A stretch of 64,000 nucleotides of DNA. Origin: Elusimicrobiota bacterium (lineage in GTDB: Bacteria > Elusimicrobiota > Elusimicrobia > UBA1565 > UBA9628). Under the pieces are notes generated by a model. That model was not told where the DNA came from. It saw nothing but the letters and a program-made list of their open reading frames with translations, and searched no databases. The stretch is from NCBI GenBank assembly GCA_003151975.1, contig PLZD01000068.1:1-64000 (forward strand), in the 5' to 3' direction. The position numbers and the translations under genes are program-made. Positions 17,553 through 30,800 of the stretch are shown here, one piece after another; position 1 is the first letter of the stretch, and every line of letters starts with the position of its first letter.

Positions 17553-18068
17553 ATGACCGGGCTAACCCGGAGAGCCGTAGTCCTCTCAGTCCTGGCCGCG
17601 CTGGTGGCGGCTTGCGCGCTCTCCGTTCCGGTCCACGCCGCCGAACAAGCGGTCGGGCTCGAGGCCCAGGGAGTCGATCCCTGGGCCGCTTTGCATAACG
17701 ACCAGGGCCTCGACATCCGCGACGCGCAAGGCCATCCGGTCTCGGCCGACCTCATCCGCAAGCAGCTGGCCGCGGCTCATGAACAATCGGTCGCGCAAGC
17801 GGCTGCGGTCTCGCGCCTGCCCAAGGCGCGGTCAGTTTTCAGGCTCCTGGAGCTTTTGAACTTCCTGGGAGGCTTCTGGGGCCTGCCCCTTCACGCGCCT
17901 ATCACGCAGAGCCCGCTGGCTCTGCCGCTGCGCTCGCGCTCCGACAAGGATACCGCCGCGCCCACGGAAGTCATCGGGCTGGCGGGCCTGTGCCTCGCCC
18001 TGCTGTGTTGTCGCGCCCAAACGATCTCAAGGCGTTCCCTCCAAAAGACGACCGTCCTCCGCTGCTGA
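17553..18068 (+). CDS. Small exported protein with C-terminal hydrophobic segment, first gene under the riboswitch
   Basis: 171 residues from the ATG at 17553; the frame is open upstream, but that part contains the promoters, riboswitch and terminator and is not coding. Residues 1-27 (MTGLTRRAVVLSVLAALVAA then CALSVPVHA) are a signal peptide cut before AEQAVG. The middle is helical (ADLIRKQLAAAHEQSVAQAA). The C-terminus has a hydrophobic helix (TEVIGLAGLCLALLCCRA) followed by basic residues (ISRRSLQK). This tripartite layout recalls sortase or exosortase recognition tails, but no known signature motif is present. No family recognised. It is the first gene behind the riboswitch and may be a partner of the giant protein. 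Confidence 0.75.
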   Translation: MTGLTRRAVVLSVLAALVAACALSVPVHAAEQAVGLEAQGVDPWAALHNDQGLDIRDAQGHPVSADLIRKQLAAAHEQSVAQAAAVSRLPKARSVFRLLELLNFLGGFWGLPLHAPITQSPLALPLRSRSDKDTAAPTEVIGLAGLCLALLCCRAQTISRRSLQKTTVLRC

Positions 18069-18210
18069 GCCCCCACCGGGGCCAACCCCCCGACGCGAAC
18101 ACCCGTAGGCCGGCCCGCCTCATGACCAGACAGCTCGTCTGACACGCAGGACCTTCGCAAGGAGCTTGTGGGAAAGAAGTCCGTCAACACAGCCGTCTAT
18201 TAAGGAAAAA

Positions 18211-18858
18211 ATGAACACTAACGGGTGGAGTGTTTCTCTTTTGCGCGCGCGCGCGAATGTGTTACTTATAGCGTCGCTGATCCTCGGCGGCGCTTTGCCC
18301 GTTCTGGCCGACTCGGTCTCGGATGCGATCAAGTCCCTGCATGACCGCGACCCTCAGGTCCGCGTCCAGTCCCGGGACACCTTGGTCAAGGCCGGGGCCA
18401 AGGCCGTGGGCCCCATGGTCGCTGCCATGACCAACCGCAACCGGCTCGTCCTGCTGTCGGTCATGTCGCGCATCGGGCGGCCGCTGGTGCCGGCGCTCAT
18501 CGAGCAGCTGGATAATCCCGAGGTGCGCAGCCAGGCCGGGGAGGCCTTGTTTCAGTTGATCAGCCCGGCCGATCGGGTGCAGATCCCCGTTTTGGTCAAG
18601 TGCTTCCAGAAGCCGGAGTTCGCAAGCCACTGCGGGCGGGCTCTGGACAAGATCGTCGATGCCCAGGCCCAAAACCAAGTCCCGGCGCTGACCAAGGCGC
18701 TCAAGAGCCGCGATGCGGGCGTGCGGCTTTACGCAGTGCTGGTCCTGTCTAGGATCGGCCGCGGTGCGGCGGCCGCCAAGCCCGCGCTCAAATTGCTTTC
18801 GAAAGACTCTGACGCGGAAGTTCGGCGGGCGGCGAAAGAGGCGTTGAAGAAAGTTTAA
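18211..18858 (+). CDS. Exported HEAT-repeat protein
   Basis: 215 residues from the ATG at 18211, preceded by AAGGA at 18202-18206. A longer frame starts at 18166 but lacks the signal at its N-terminus. The signal peptide runs MNTNGWSVSLLRARANVLLI to about LPVLA and is cut before DSVSDA. The rest is five to six PBS-lyase HEAT repeats (SLHDRDPQVRVQSRDTLVKA; LLSVMSRIGRPLVPALIEQL; DAGVRLYAVLVLSRIGRGAA; SDAEVRRAAKEALKKV at the end). HEAT solenoids usually bind other proteins. The stop is 7 nt before the giant gene, so co-expression is close to certain. A 13-nt GC dinucleotide run (18243-18255) sits in the signal peptide. Confidence 0.85.
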   Translation: MNTNGWSVSLLRARANVLLIASLILGGALPVLADSVSDAIKSLHDRDPQVRVQSRDTLVKAGAKAVGPMVAAMTNRNRLVLLSVMSRIGRPLVPALIEQLDNPEVRSQAGEALFQLISPADRVQIPVLVKCFQKPEFASHCGRALDKIVDAQAQNQVPALTKALKSRDAGVRLYAVLVLSRIGRGAAAAKPALKLLSKDSDAEVRRAAKEALKKV

Positions 18859-18865
18859 CGGGCTC

Positions 18866-21800
18866 ATGAGAGATCACCAAGGACGGCGGAGCGTGTTGGG
18901 TCGGGCGGGGCTGACGGCGGCCCTGCTGGCCGGCCTTTGCCTGCTGACCGGCACCGCCCGCGCCGCGCAGACCACCCTGACCACCGGCAACGGCTCCGGC
19001 ACCGAGTTCACGGGCCAGCACAACCTCATCTACACCTCGACCGGCGTCTGGGCCTTCTACCACTCGGCCGCGAGCAACGCCGGCGTTTTCCGGTTCTCGC
19101 CGGACGGCATCTCCTGGACCGTGGAGAACGCGATCTTCCCTTTCGCGGCGACCCAGCCCGGCGCCGCGGCGCCCGAGCCCAGCGTCTGGTGGCGCTCCGA
19201 TACCAACGAAATCTACGTCGTGGCCTCCGACGGCGCCGGAGAGGTCCAAGGCGCGGGCTCCATTTCGGGCGCCGGCGGCACGATGAAGGCGTTCTCCAAC
19301 GGAACCAGCGGCAACATCATGTACCTCCAGCACGGTTGGCTCTGCAACGGCAAGACGGGGGGCAACCCTGTCATCAACAAGGACTCCTTCGGCTCCAACG
19401 GCAACGGCTTCGTCTGCCCCACCGGCTATCCTCAGGGCACGATCTACTGGGACCCGTCGGCCGGCATCGTCAAGGAGAAGGACACCGTCACGAGCTTCCG
19501 CGCCTGCCAAAACGATCAGGCGCGAAACCTGACCGGCATGCGCTTCGACGTCCTGGCCCTGCACAGCGCCGTGGTGACCTTCTCGAGCGCCGCGACGGAC
19601 GCGCAAGGCCGCGGCTACGTTTCGGCCTTCGCCGACGCCAGCGGCTACAACGCCGGTTCGCTGTTGTCGATCGGCGTGATCGGCGTGCCGGGCTTCCAGG
19701 CAGATCTGACTGGCTACTTCAGAAACGCATCCAGCACGGCCGCCATCTTCAACTTCTGCTACACCCTCAACAACGCCGGAACGGGAGTCGATCCGTCGCT
19801 CAACGAGGCCGCGGCGCCGGTCGTCGTGCCAGTCGTTCGTAACCCCTCGGTGCTCCAGCCGTTCTTCTCCCCCAAGCTGCTGCTGGGTCTACGCACGCTC
19901 AATAACAGCAACACGCCCATTCCCCAGACCGTCGCCGGCTTGTTAATGAACGGCCGCATGGCCCTCAACGGAGCCGGCAACTCGTGCGCCGTCGCGGCCA
20001 ACAACGTGCTCAACGCCGCCGGCTCCTGCAACCAGGGCGCCATGGTGATCAAACTGTCGAGCGGCTCGTACAACTTCCAGGCCGACAACATGACGGAGTG
20101 GACCACCGGCGGTACGACCCTGGGTGACGACTCCTACGGCATGTCGGCCTTGAACGTGCCGGGCTCCTCGTCGGCCACCTTCGTTTGGACCGACGGCAAC
20201 GGCTCACTGCGCGTCGCCCAGCGCGGCGTGGGCGTGCAGGGCCAGGAGGACAACTGGCTGCAGAACAACCCGGGCGCCGCGCCCATCCTCGACGGCGACG
20301 GCGCGATCTATGCCGGCCACTTGGTCACCAACGTGGGCAACGCTCCGATCGGCCACCCGGCCCTGGGCATCGTTTCGTGCAGTTCGTGCTTGGCCAACGG
20401 CATTCTCAGCGATGTCTACATCGCCTACGCCGACGGAAATTCCATCGACTACGCGATCGTCTCCACATCGTTCACCGGCCTCAATACGGCCGTCTTCCAC
20501 CGCAACTGGCGCGTCAGTTCGAGCCAGGGCGCACTCAACAGCGACACTCCCGGCACGGCCGACAACCCCAAGCTGGGCTTCTGGGTTGCGGCGCCCAATC
20601 CCCTGCCTATCATCTGGCACGACGCCAACTCCATCGGCCAGGACATCGTCTACTACGACAAGATCATCACCTCGAGCTTTCCCGTCTTCAATATGGAGGC
20701 CGCCTTCGTGGCCGGCGCGCCTCCCATCGTCAGCACGTGGACTCCCAACGGCTACGGCGCCAACGTCAACCAGTTGACCAGCCCGACCTACAACCTGCTC
20801 ATCCACGGCAACAACGGCACGGCCAACACCTTCTTCTGGAACATCAACACGGCCGGGGGCAGCCATAACATCGGTTTCAACATCTTGAGGAGCACGCCCA
20901 TCATCAGCCAGAACATCGCGATCACGACCGGCGACGTCGCGCAGACCGACATCATCGTCAACAGCACGGTCTACGTCGACACGGGCGATTTCCTGGCCAA
21001 CATCACTCTGACCAACCATGTCATGGCAGGCAGCTCCTATTATCTGCGCGTCACGATGCCGGACGGACAGGAGTTCCCGGATTACTTCGACCGCAACGGC
21101 TGTCCTTATGCCGGCGTGGGTTGTGCCGGGGCCGAGTTGGCGCCTGCCAGCGACCTCCCGCTGACCTTGCAGCTCAACGTGCCGGTCTCGACCGGCGTCT
21201 ACGGCCACCAGAACTCGCAGAACGGCATCGTGCTCAGCACACAGGCGACCATCGGCCTGATCGCCCTGAACCCGACGCCCGGGCCCTACTACGCCACGAT
21301 GACGGTGGTAGGCTCCGGCTTCGAGAACTGGAGCGGCCTTGGCAACGCGCCGCAAGCTCCCAGCGCCAACACCGTCTCGGTCCAGTTCCAGAACATCAAC
21401 ACGGGCATCATCGAGTCCGGCATCGTCGTGAGCTCGATTTCGTACGCGGCACCGGCCAATAATCCCGGCACCGACCTCGAATTCTACATGCAGGCCTCGA
21501 CCCAGATCATCGCCAACGAGATCGCGGCGGCCATCACGAAGGGCGACGGCGCGCAGTACGGCTTCAACTACTCGAGCGGCCCGTACCGGATCATCATCAC
21601 CAACCCCTCCTCGGGCACGGCCGACACCCAGAGCTTCCTGGGCTTGGGTCTGCCTTACGCCCTGACCGTGGGCGGAACCTTCTTCATCACGATCCCGACC
21701 GCGACGATCACGAGCGGCGGTCTGGGCACGCCGCTCAGCGGCGGCTTTACTCCGGGGGCTAACCCGCTTCCTATATTCAACTGGTACGCCAGCAGCAACG

Positions 21801-24800
21801 TCGCGGTGGTCTACGGCTTCGCGGGCCCCAACAACACCATTCCCAACACCGGCAACCTAACCTCGGCTGTCGAGGTTTCAACGGTGCAGGTTCAGATCAT
21901 GTATACAGGAAGCCTTTATGCCGGCACCACGGTGCAAAATGGCTGGGTCTGGAACGACGGCAAGGGCGCGATGGTCCCGTTCAATGTCACCAACGACGCG
22001 CTCAACTGGAGCACGGCCACTCTTTCCGTGGGAGCTACGGCTTACTGGTTCATCCCCTCGGCCTACAATCCCGCGGGGCAGCCGGCCGACGGCACTTACA
22101 CTATAAAGGTACGCGTGCTGACCAGGGACGGCGGCATCGGCGACCCCTGCGGCTACGGCTACGCTCCCGGCCAGGGCTGCATTCAGACCGTCAATAGCGG
22201 CTTCAACGTGCAATACATCTCTACGCAGGCGATCTCGGTCGTCGCCAATCCGGTGCAAATCACCGATGTCTACGGCTGGAAGGAAAACGTCAACGGCGTC
22301 CTCAGCCAAAGCACCCAGCCGACGATCGGCATGATCACGCAGGACCCCGGGACCCCGACGAACAACGGCACCACTTTCATGTTCTCCACTATCACGGTTT
22401 ACGGCAACGACTTCGTCAACTGGAGCAGCATCGTCAACGCGCCGCAAGTCCCCAGCGCCAACACGGTCTCCGTCAAATTCCAGAACGCCAACACGGGGCT
22501 CGTCGAGCCCGGCATCATCGTGTCGTCGATCGCTTACGGCGTTCCGCATGGTGGCGTTGGCGCCTGCGTGGGCCTCATCTGCAACGACATCGACCTTTAC
22601 ATCAGCGTCTCGACCTCGATCATCAACAGCGAGGGATTCTCCTATTCCAGCGGACCCTACAACATCATTTTGACAAACCCCGTCACGAGCTACGCCGACA
22701 CGGCCTTCCTTCCTCCATTGAGCCTCATCAGCGGCGGCACTTTCTTCATTACGATCCCGACGGCCACGATCACCAGCGGCGGCCTGGGCACTCCGCTCAG
22801 CGGCGGCTTCCTGCCGGGTTCGACGCTCCCGATCTTCAACTGGGTCGCCAGCAGCAACGTCCCGATCGGCTACGGTTTTTCCGGTACCAACAACAAGAAT
22901 CTGACCTCGGCGGTCCTCGTCTCGACCGTCCAGGTGCAGATCATTTATAACGGAACCCAGTCCTCAGGCGCGGTCTCGATGAATGGGTGGGTGTGGAACC
23001 AGGCCAAAGGCGGTTTGATCCCGCCCAGCGTCAACGACGAGGTCAATTGGAGCTCGGCGACGCTCTCGCTCGCTACGACGTTTTGGTATTTCGTGCCCTC
23101 GGCCTACAATCCCGCGGGACCGCCGGGCAGCGGTCCCTACACGCTCAAGGTCCGGGTGCTGACCAACGACGGCGGCGTGGGCGACCCGTGCGGCTACGGC
23201 TATCCCGTCGGACAGGCCTGCGTGCCCGGCAACGGCGCGGTGTTCGTCTCAACGATGGCTTTCACCGTCAACATCAACCCTCCGGTCATCACCGAGGTCT
23301 ACGGCTGGAAGACCAACTCGAGCGGGATCAGCCTCAGCAGCCAGCCCACGATCGGCATGATCATGCAGGACCCCGGCATCCCGAATAACAACGGCACCAA
23401 TCGCATGGTCGACACCATGACACTCTTCGGGAGCAACTTCGTCAACTGGAGCAACATCGTCAACGCCCAGCAAGTCCCCAATGGGAACACGGTCTCGATC
23501 CAATTCCAGAACGCCAACACGGGCATCATCGAGCCCGGCATCACCGTGTCGTCGATCTCTTACGCGCCCGCGATTCCGCCGTTCGGCAGCTGCGTGGGCC
23601 TCACCTGCAACCGCGTCGACATCTATATCAACGTCTCGACCTCGATTGTGAACAGCGAGGGCTTCGCCTACTCCAGTGGACCCTACAACATCATCTTGAC
23701 CAACCCCGACACGGGCTTCTACGACACCGCCTTCATGCCCGCCTCCCAGCTGGTCAACGGCGGCACCTTCTTCGTCACGATCCCGACGGCGACGATCACG
23801 AGCGGCGGCCTGGGCACTCCGCTGAGCGGCGGCTTTCTCCCGGGTTCGACGTTGCCGATCTTCAACTGGATCGGCAGCAGCAACGTCCCGATCGCCTACG
23901 GCTTCGCCGGCCCCAACAACACCATCCCCAACGCGGTCAACCAAATCTCCGCGATTCGCGTCTCTTCGGTTCAGGTGCAGATCATCTATAACGGAAGCCA
24001 ATCCTCGGGGGCGGTCTCGATGAACGGCTGGGTGTGGAACCAAACTCAGGGCGGCTTGGTCCCGCCGAGCGCCAACGACGAGGTCAACTGGAGTTCCGCG
24101 ACGCTTTCCGCGTATGCAACATCGTGGTATTTCGTGCCTTCTCCTTATAATCCCGCGGGGCCGCCGGGCAGCGGTCTGTACACTCTCAAAGTCCGGACGC
24201 TGAGCAACGACGGCGGCGTGGGAGACCCGTGCGGCTACGGCTATCCCGTCGGCCAGGCCTGCGTGCCCGGAAACGGAGCCGTCTTCGTCTCGACGATGGC
24301 GTTCACCGTCAACCTCGATCCGCCGGTCATCACCGAGGTCTACGGCTGGCAAAACAACTCGAGCGGCCCTACTTTCAGCACTCGCCCCACGGTCGGCGTG
24401 ATCACGCAAGATCCGGGCGCGCCGTCGAACAACGGCACCAATCGCATGGTCGACACCATGACGGTCGTCGGCAGCAACCTCGTCAACTGGAGCAGCATCG
24501 TCGGCGCGCAGCAAGTCCCCAACGGCAACACGGCTTCGATCATATTCCAGAACGCCAACACGGGGATCGTCGAGCCCGGCATCACCGTGTCTTCGCTGAC
24601 CTATTCCAACTGCGTGGGCTTGGTCTGCACCCGCATCGACCTCGCGCTCAACGTCTCGACCTCGGTCGTCAACAACGAGACCTTCGCCTACTCCACCGGG
24701 CCGTACAACATCATCTTGACCAACCCCGGCACGGGCTTCTACGACACCGCCTTCATGCCCGCCGCACAGCTCGTCAACGGCGGCACCTTCTTCATCACGC

Positions 24801-27800
24801 TTCCGACCGCGACGATCACGAGCGCCAATCTGAGCGGCGGCCTCTACCAATTTAACTGGTACTCCAGCAGCAACCTCGCGATGGCTTACGGCTACGCCGG
24901 TCCCAACAACGGCATGGTGACGCAGGTGTCGACCGTCCAGGTACAGATTACTTATAACGGAAGCCAGTCCTCGGGCGCCGTCTCGATGAACGGCTGGGTG
25001 TGGAGCCAAAATCAAGGCGCCTTGGTTCCGCCCAGCGTCAACGACGAAGTCAATTGGAGCTCGGCGACCCTCTCCCTAGCGGCGACGTCGTGGTATTTCG
25101 TGCCCTCGAATTACAACCCCGCGGGACCTCCGGCCAGCGGCGTCTACACACTCAAGGTCCGGACGCTGACCAGGGACGGCGGCGTGGGCGACCCGTGCGG
25201 CTACGGCTATCCCGTCGGCCAGGGCTGCACGGCCGCCAACGGCGCGGTGTTCGTCTCGACGATGGCTTTCACCGTCAGCGCCGATCCGCCGCAGATTCTT
25301 GATGTCCTGCCGGTCGCCGGCCCGGGCCAGCGTCCCTCGGCCGCCGTGGTCACGCAGGAAAGCGACGGCGACTTCCTGGGCCTCTGGTCCACGGTGACGC
25401 TGGTGGGCGGCAATTTCGTCAATTGGAGCAGCATCGTCAACGCCAATGAGCCTCTCAGCGCCAACACGGCCCAATTCGCGTTCCAAAACGTCGGCACCGG
25501 GTTGATCGAGCCCAACATCACCGTCAGCGCGGTGAATTACTCCGGCTGCGTGGGACTGCTCTGCAAGGGCCTCACATTCTACGTGAACGCGTCGACTCAG
25601 ATCGCGATCAACGAGGGCGCGGCTCCCGGCAAATGGGGCGGACCCTACAACATCATACTGACCAACCCGCCCACGGCCTATTTCGACACCTCGGTCCTGC
25701 AGGCGGCCGGCACTTTCTACATCACCTTCCCTACGGCGACGATCACCACGGGTTTTCAGGGCAACTTCTGGAACAATTCCGTCAATTTCGAGGTCATCGC
25801 GGGCTCGGCGGCATTCAACGACATGGGAAGTCCGGGCGTCGGCGGCCAATTGGGCAATGGGGCCGGCGGCACGGGCGGCGTGCCGGGGGCGATCACGGCC
25901 GTTCAGATCCAGATTACGTACTTGGGCGTCGGCGCCCACAACGGCTGGATTTGGAACGGCACTCAAATGACGGCGCCCGTCGCCAATAGCGAGGCGGATT
26001 GGGTTCCCGCGACGCTCTCTCCCAACGCCACGGCGTACTGGTACTTCCCTAATAACTTCAACACGGCCCAGGCGCCCGACGACGGCCTTTACAAGATCGC
26101 CGCGCGGTCCTTCAGCAAGGACGGCGGCGTAAGCAATCCGGACGGCTACGGCTCACCCGCGCAGTTCATCAGCACCGAGGCCGTGACCTTGGACCGCAAT
26201 CCGCCGAGCTATACCGTGACCTTGCCCGTGGTTCTCGCGACCAACACGATCGGCGACATCGCGGGCAACGTGTTCGATCAAGGCACGGGCATATCCACCG
26301 TTACTTACCTTATACAAGACATCGGCTTGCCGGTCATGTCGACGAACAACTGGACCGCCATGACCTCTTACGGGCCGAACGGCGGAATCGCTAATCGCCA
26401 GCTTTGGATCGGCACGGGCACGCCCACGATGCCGCTGCTCCCGAATGTGTCCCAGTTGGTCGACCTCTCGTCGGGCCTCTTCAGCCCGCAGTGGCGCAGC
26501 GGCCACCAGTACCGCATCTCGGTGTTCGCCGAGAGCCCGGGCTTCAACTGTTTGGACACTTCCACCGGCACGTACACCGCCGGCGCCAACTACGCATTCG
26601 GCGCCCAGCCCTGCGTGCGCGTCACCGGCGCCTCCAACGGGCCGGCGCAAGGCAGCTCTTACCTCGTCATTTACGACACCAACGCGCCGGCGGTGACCTT
26701 GACCGGTCCGTATCTGCCCTCGCGCAGCTCGGGCACGGCCACCTACATCAACGCGTTCTCGTCGTTTACCGGCACCTACCTTGATAACGTGAACGACCCG
26801 CGCGAAGCGCAGACCATCTACCTGCGCTTCGTGCATCTGCAGGCCAATCAAGTGGCCGAGACCGTCGTTCAATGCTACGACTCAAACCAACTGCTCTTTA
26901 TACCCTGCTCGGGCGTCTCGGCGGGAAATGAGTGGTTCTCCGTCTTCCCGACGGTCAACAGCACCAACACTCCCAACTTCTGGCAATTCCAGCCCCCGGC
27001 CGCGGCGCTGGCGCAAATGGTTCTGGGCGACGTCTACCGCATCGAGGCCTGCGCGACCGACGGCGCGGGCAACTCGTCGGGCACGGCGGTCACGCAGAGC
27101 GTGGACTGCCGCACGGCCCCGCTCTACCAGCAATACTTCCGGTTGGATACGGGCGGTCCTAACTACACGGCGGTCACGATCAGCACGGGCGATTGGAGAA
27201 ACCTCGACGGCGGCGGCAACGGCGCGCTGGAGTTCGGCGCCGGCACGGCCTCGGTGGGTCTCTACACCGTGCCGAACCCGTTGACCAATCCCGGGCCTTA
27301 CGTCTCGACGCCGCCGCTGACCTCGATCCGCTTCAAGCTCTCCGAGGCGGCCTCGGGCATCTCGACTGCGACCGTCATCTGGTCGTTGAGCTACACCGAC
27401 GCCAACAGCGACCTCTTTCAGTGGACTCCCCTCAACCCGGTCGGCACACAGTGGGTCCTGACCGCCAACCGGGTCTGGAACCCCGCGTACTCGACGATGA
27501 CCGCGACTTTGCCCACCAACTCTCCAAGCTGGTACGTCGCCATCGCCTCGGGCATCAACTTCGAGAACCCGTCCGAGTTCTACACCCTGCAAAGCACGGC
27601 CGTCAGCGTGGCCGGCACGGCGTCGTACTACCAATGGAGCTTCATCTACGATACCTCGGCGCCCAACATCCCGCTCAACAGCGTCGACTTCTCGTCGGGC
27701 GTCTCGTTCAGCCGGCCGATCAACCTGCCGCAGGTCCTCAACGGCAAGGTCTCCGACTCGATCTTCAGCGCCTCGAACTACAACACGGGTGCTGCCAACG

Positions 27801-30800
27801 TGGGCGTCGGCATCATGCGCATCGACAGCGTCGGCACCAACTGGTTCACCCCGGGCGGCGGCGGCTCTTGGCAGGCGATTCGCGGCGACCCCAACATCCC
27901 GATCCTCTCGCCCAACAACGTGCCCAACGCGGGCAACGTGCCGTGGAATTACACCTTGGGCACCAATAGCGATCACTTCTGGAACAACGACTCGAACTCT
28001 TCGTACTACGTCTACCTGTATTCACAGGACAACACGATCCCGCAGTTCGTCAACATCACCTCCTCGCTGACATTGTTTGGCACCTTCCAGTGGGACGTGC
28101 AGCCGCCGACCTCGACCCTGACTTGGCCGAACATCGTCCCCGCGGTGTACCCGCCGTCGATCTCTTCGACCAACAACAGCACGGTCTGGTACTCGACGAT
28201 CACCGGCACCGACATGCCGGTCGTTTGGGCCACGGCCTTCGACCAGCCGAACTCCGGCGCGGGCCGCGGCACGAACACCACCTGCACGATGCCCTCATTC
28301 GATCTCAACACCGCGCCCGACGGCTGGCCGGGCGCCTGGCCGGGCGGCGCGTACAACATCTGCGCCGAGCAGATCTCGCTCCAGGACACCAACACCGGCG
28401 GCATCTGGGACGGCTCGACCTTCAATCAGACCTTGGTCGCCGGCACCGACGCGTCTTACCGCACGATGACGACCTCGGGGACGCTCGGCGCGCTCTACAA
28501 GTACGACATGACCGTAGACGGCAACTCCCTGCACATCCTGCAGGACAACCATAAGTACATCGTCAGCGTGCGCGGCCGCGACGCGGGCACAGACGGCACC
28601 GGCACCTGGGACCCCAACACCGAGGCGCCGCCCGCCGAGGCCTGCGCCAACCCCGGGGCCGCGCCGACGATTCCTCTCGGCGTCTACAACGTACGCTGCT
28701 TCGAAATCGACGCGAAGGCGCCGAACTCCGTGGTCACCATTCCCGTCTCCCCGACCAATTCCCCGGTTCCCACGGTCTCGGGCACCGCGCTCGACAGCGA
28801 ATCCGGCCTGGGCGTGACCTATGTGCAGATTTGTAAAGAAGCTGGCGGGGTTTTGGGCCAGAACGTGCCCGAGCAGATCGCCGCCGGCGCCAACTGTCTC
28901 GTGGGCCTTTCCGGCACCGATACCTTCTCGAGCACCAACGCCTTCATTTTTACCTGGACGGGCCAGACCACTCCGCAGACTTGGTCGCTCGATACCCATA
29001 ACGTCTCGTTCACAGTTGGAACCTACGACATCATCGTCTGGTCGACGGACACGGTCAACAACATCGAAGCGCCCAATCAGGGCGTGGCCGTGAACACCAA
29101 CCACGTCAGGATCGTGGTCACTGCCAGCACGCACCAGGCCGACCTCAGCGAGCCGCGCCCGGCCGACGGCCAGGGCAGCTATCCTTATTATACGCCGGGG
29201 CCCGTGCCGCCCAAGGTCACCCAACTGGCCACCATCGCGGGCACGGCGCTCAACGACAGCATCGTCCAGCTGCAGTTGAGGAACACCGACGACAATTACT
29301 ATTACAACGGCGCGACCTGGCAGACCGCGCCCATCTGGTTCCCGGCGATCGGCATCCCCGTCGTGGCCAACGCCTGGACTCAGAACATGGTCGGCACGAC
29401 CTGGCAGCTCAATAGGAATTATTCGCTCGACGTGCAGGGCTGCGGCAACGTCAGCGCCTGTGCCGCGCCGACCGGCGGGCTCTCGGGTTCTCCGCCGGTC
29501 TTCGTCGTCACGTCGTCGAACCCCATCGTCGTCACCGGCGCGCCCGGGTGGCCCTACGTCGACGCCAACGCCTTGGCGGCGATGAGCGGCAACATCAGCG
29601 ACCCGATGGCGGTCACGGGCCAGACCGCGTACTCGGGCATGAACTGGGGCGCGGCCTACTTCCGGGTCGAGCGCCTCAAGGATTTGCCCACTACTCGCTA
29701 CTGGAACTATGTCAGCTCGACCTTCACGGTCACGGCGGTCGACTGCAAAACGACCTTCGACAACACGTGCTTGCCGCTGACGGCCTTCAATAACCTGACG
29801 GGCCTGGTGAGCTACACGACGACTTATCTCACCAGCCACATCATGTTCGAGGACGGCCTCGGCTACAAGGTCGCCATGGTCGCGACCGACCTGGCCGGCA
29901 ACGACACCACGGTCGTCGCCTCGTCGTTCACCTACGACGTCTCGTTCCCGACGGCAACCATCGGCGTGCCGAGCTCGGGGCTCTTCATCGCCCGCGGCGC
30001 CATGTCGACCCTGAGCGGCACGGCGCTCGATCCGCAGCCGCCGGCGAGCTTCGCCAACCCGACGGGCATCTCATCGGTGACCTTGTTCATGCAGTACCAG
30101 ATCACCGGCAAGTACTTCGACGGCGGCAACTTCACGCAGACCGTGCCGTTCCCGTTGAACATCACCCCAGCCAATCTCTACGAGAAAGTGCTCGGCCAAT
30201 CGACTTGGACCTTCACCAACGTCAACCTCACCAACGTCAACGTCCTGCAAAGCGGTTCGTACGTGGTCTATTCCTCGGCGACCGACCGGGCGGGCAATCA
30301 TCAAGGCGACATCGCGTGGTTCGGGAATTACCAATTCCCGGCGCTGAGCTCGTTCACGTTCACGGTCGACAACAGCACGCCCACGATCACGCTCAACCCC
30401 GTGCTGCAGTACTACGCCGCTAATGCGGTGCCGGCCGTCGGCGGCGTCGCCGCCGATGTTACCGATGTCCCGGGCGCCACGCCCTCGGGATTGCTCAACC
30501 CCGGCATTTGCCCATCCGGCACGGTCAGCTGCGGCCAAGACGTCTTGATGTGGTACGTGCAGGGTGCCACGAGCTACTACTGGTCGGCGTCTCCGCCGGG
30601 ATTCTTCTTCGCTGCAGTCACGACCAACTCCTTCGGCGCGACGCCGGCCTGGAGCCTGGTCATGCCGACGCAGGCGCAGTTCCTGGCCCAGGGCGATCAG
30701 AAATATTACGCGCTGGCCCAGGTGCACAACGCCGCGCGCAACCCCGACGGCTCGGTGAACGTGACCACCGGCAACGTCAGCGGCTTCTACGGAACGGCGC

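Noticed and set aside
18069-18210. A second riboswitch or terminator in the gap before the HEAT gene
   Set aside because: Only a weak CCCC/GGGG hairpin without a T run and a short AGAC/GTCT stem are present; no known aptamer core was found.
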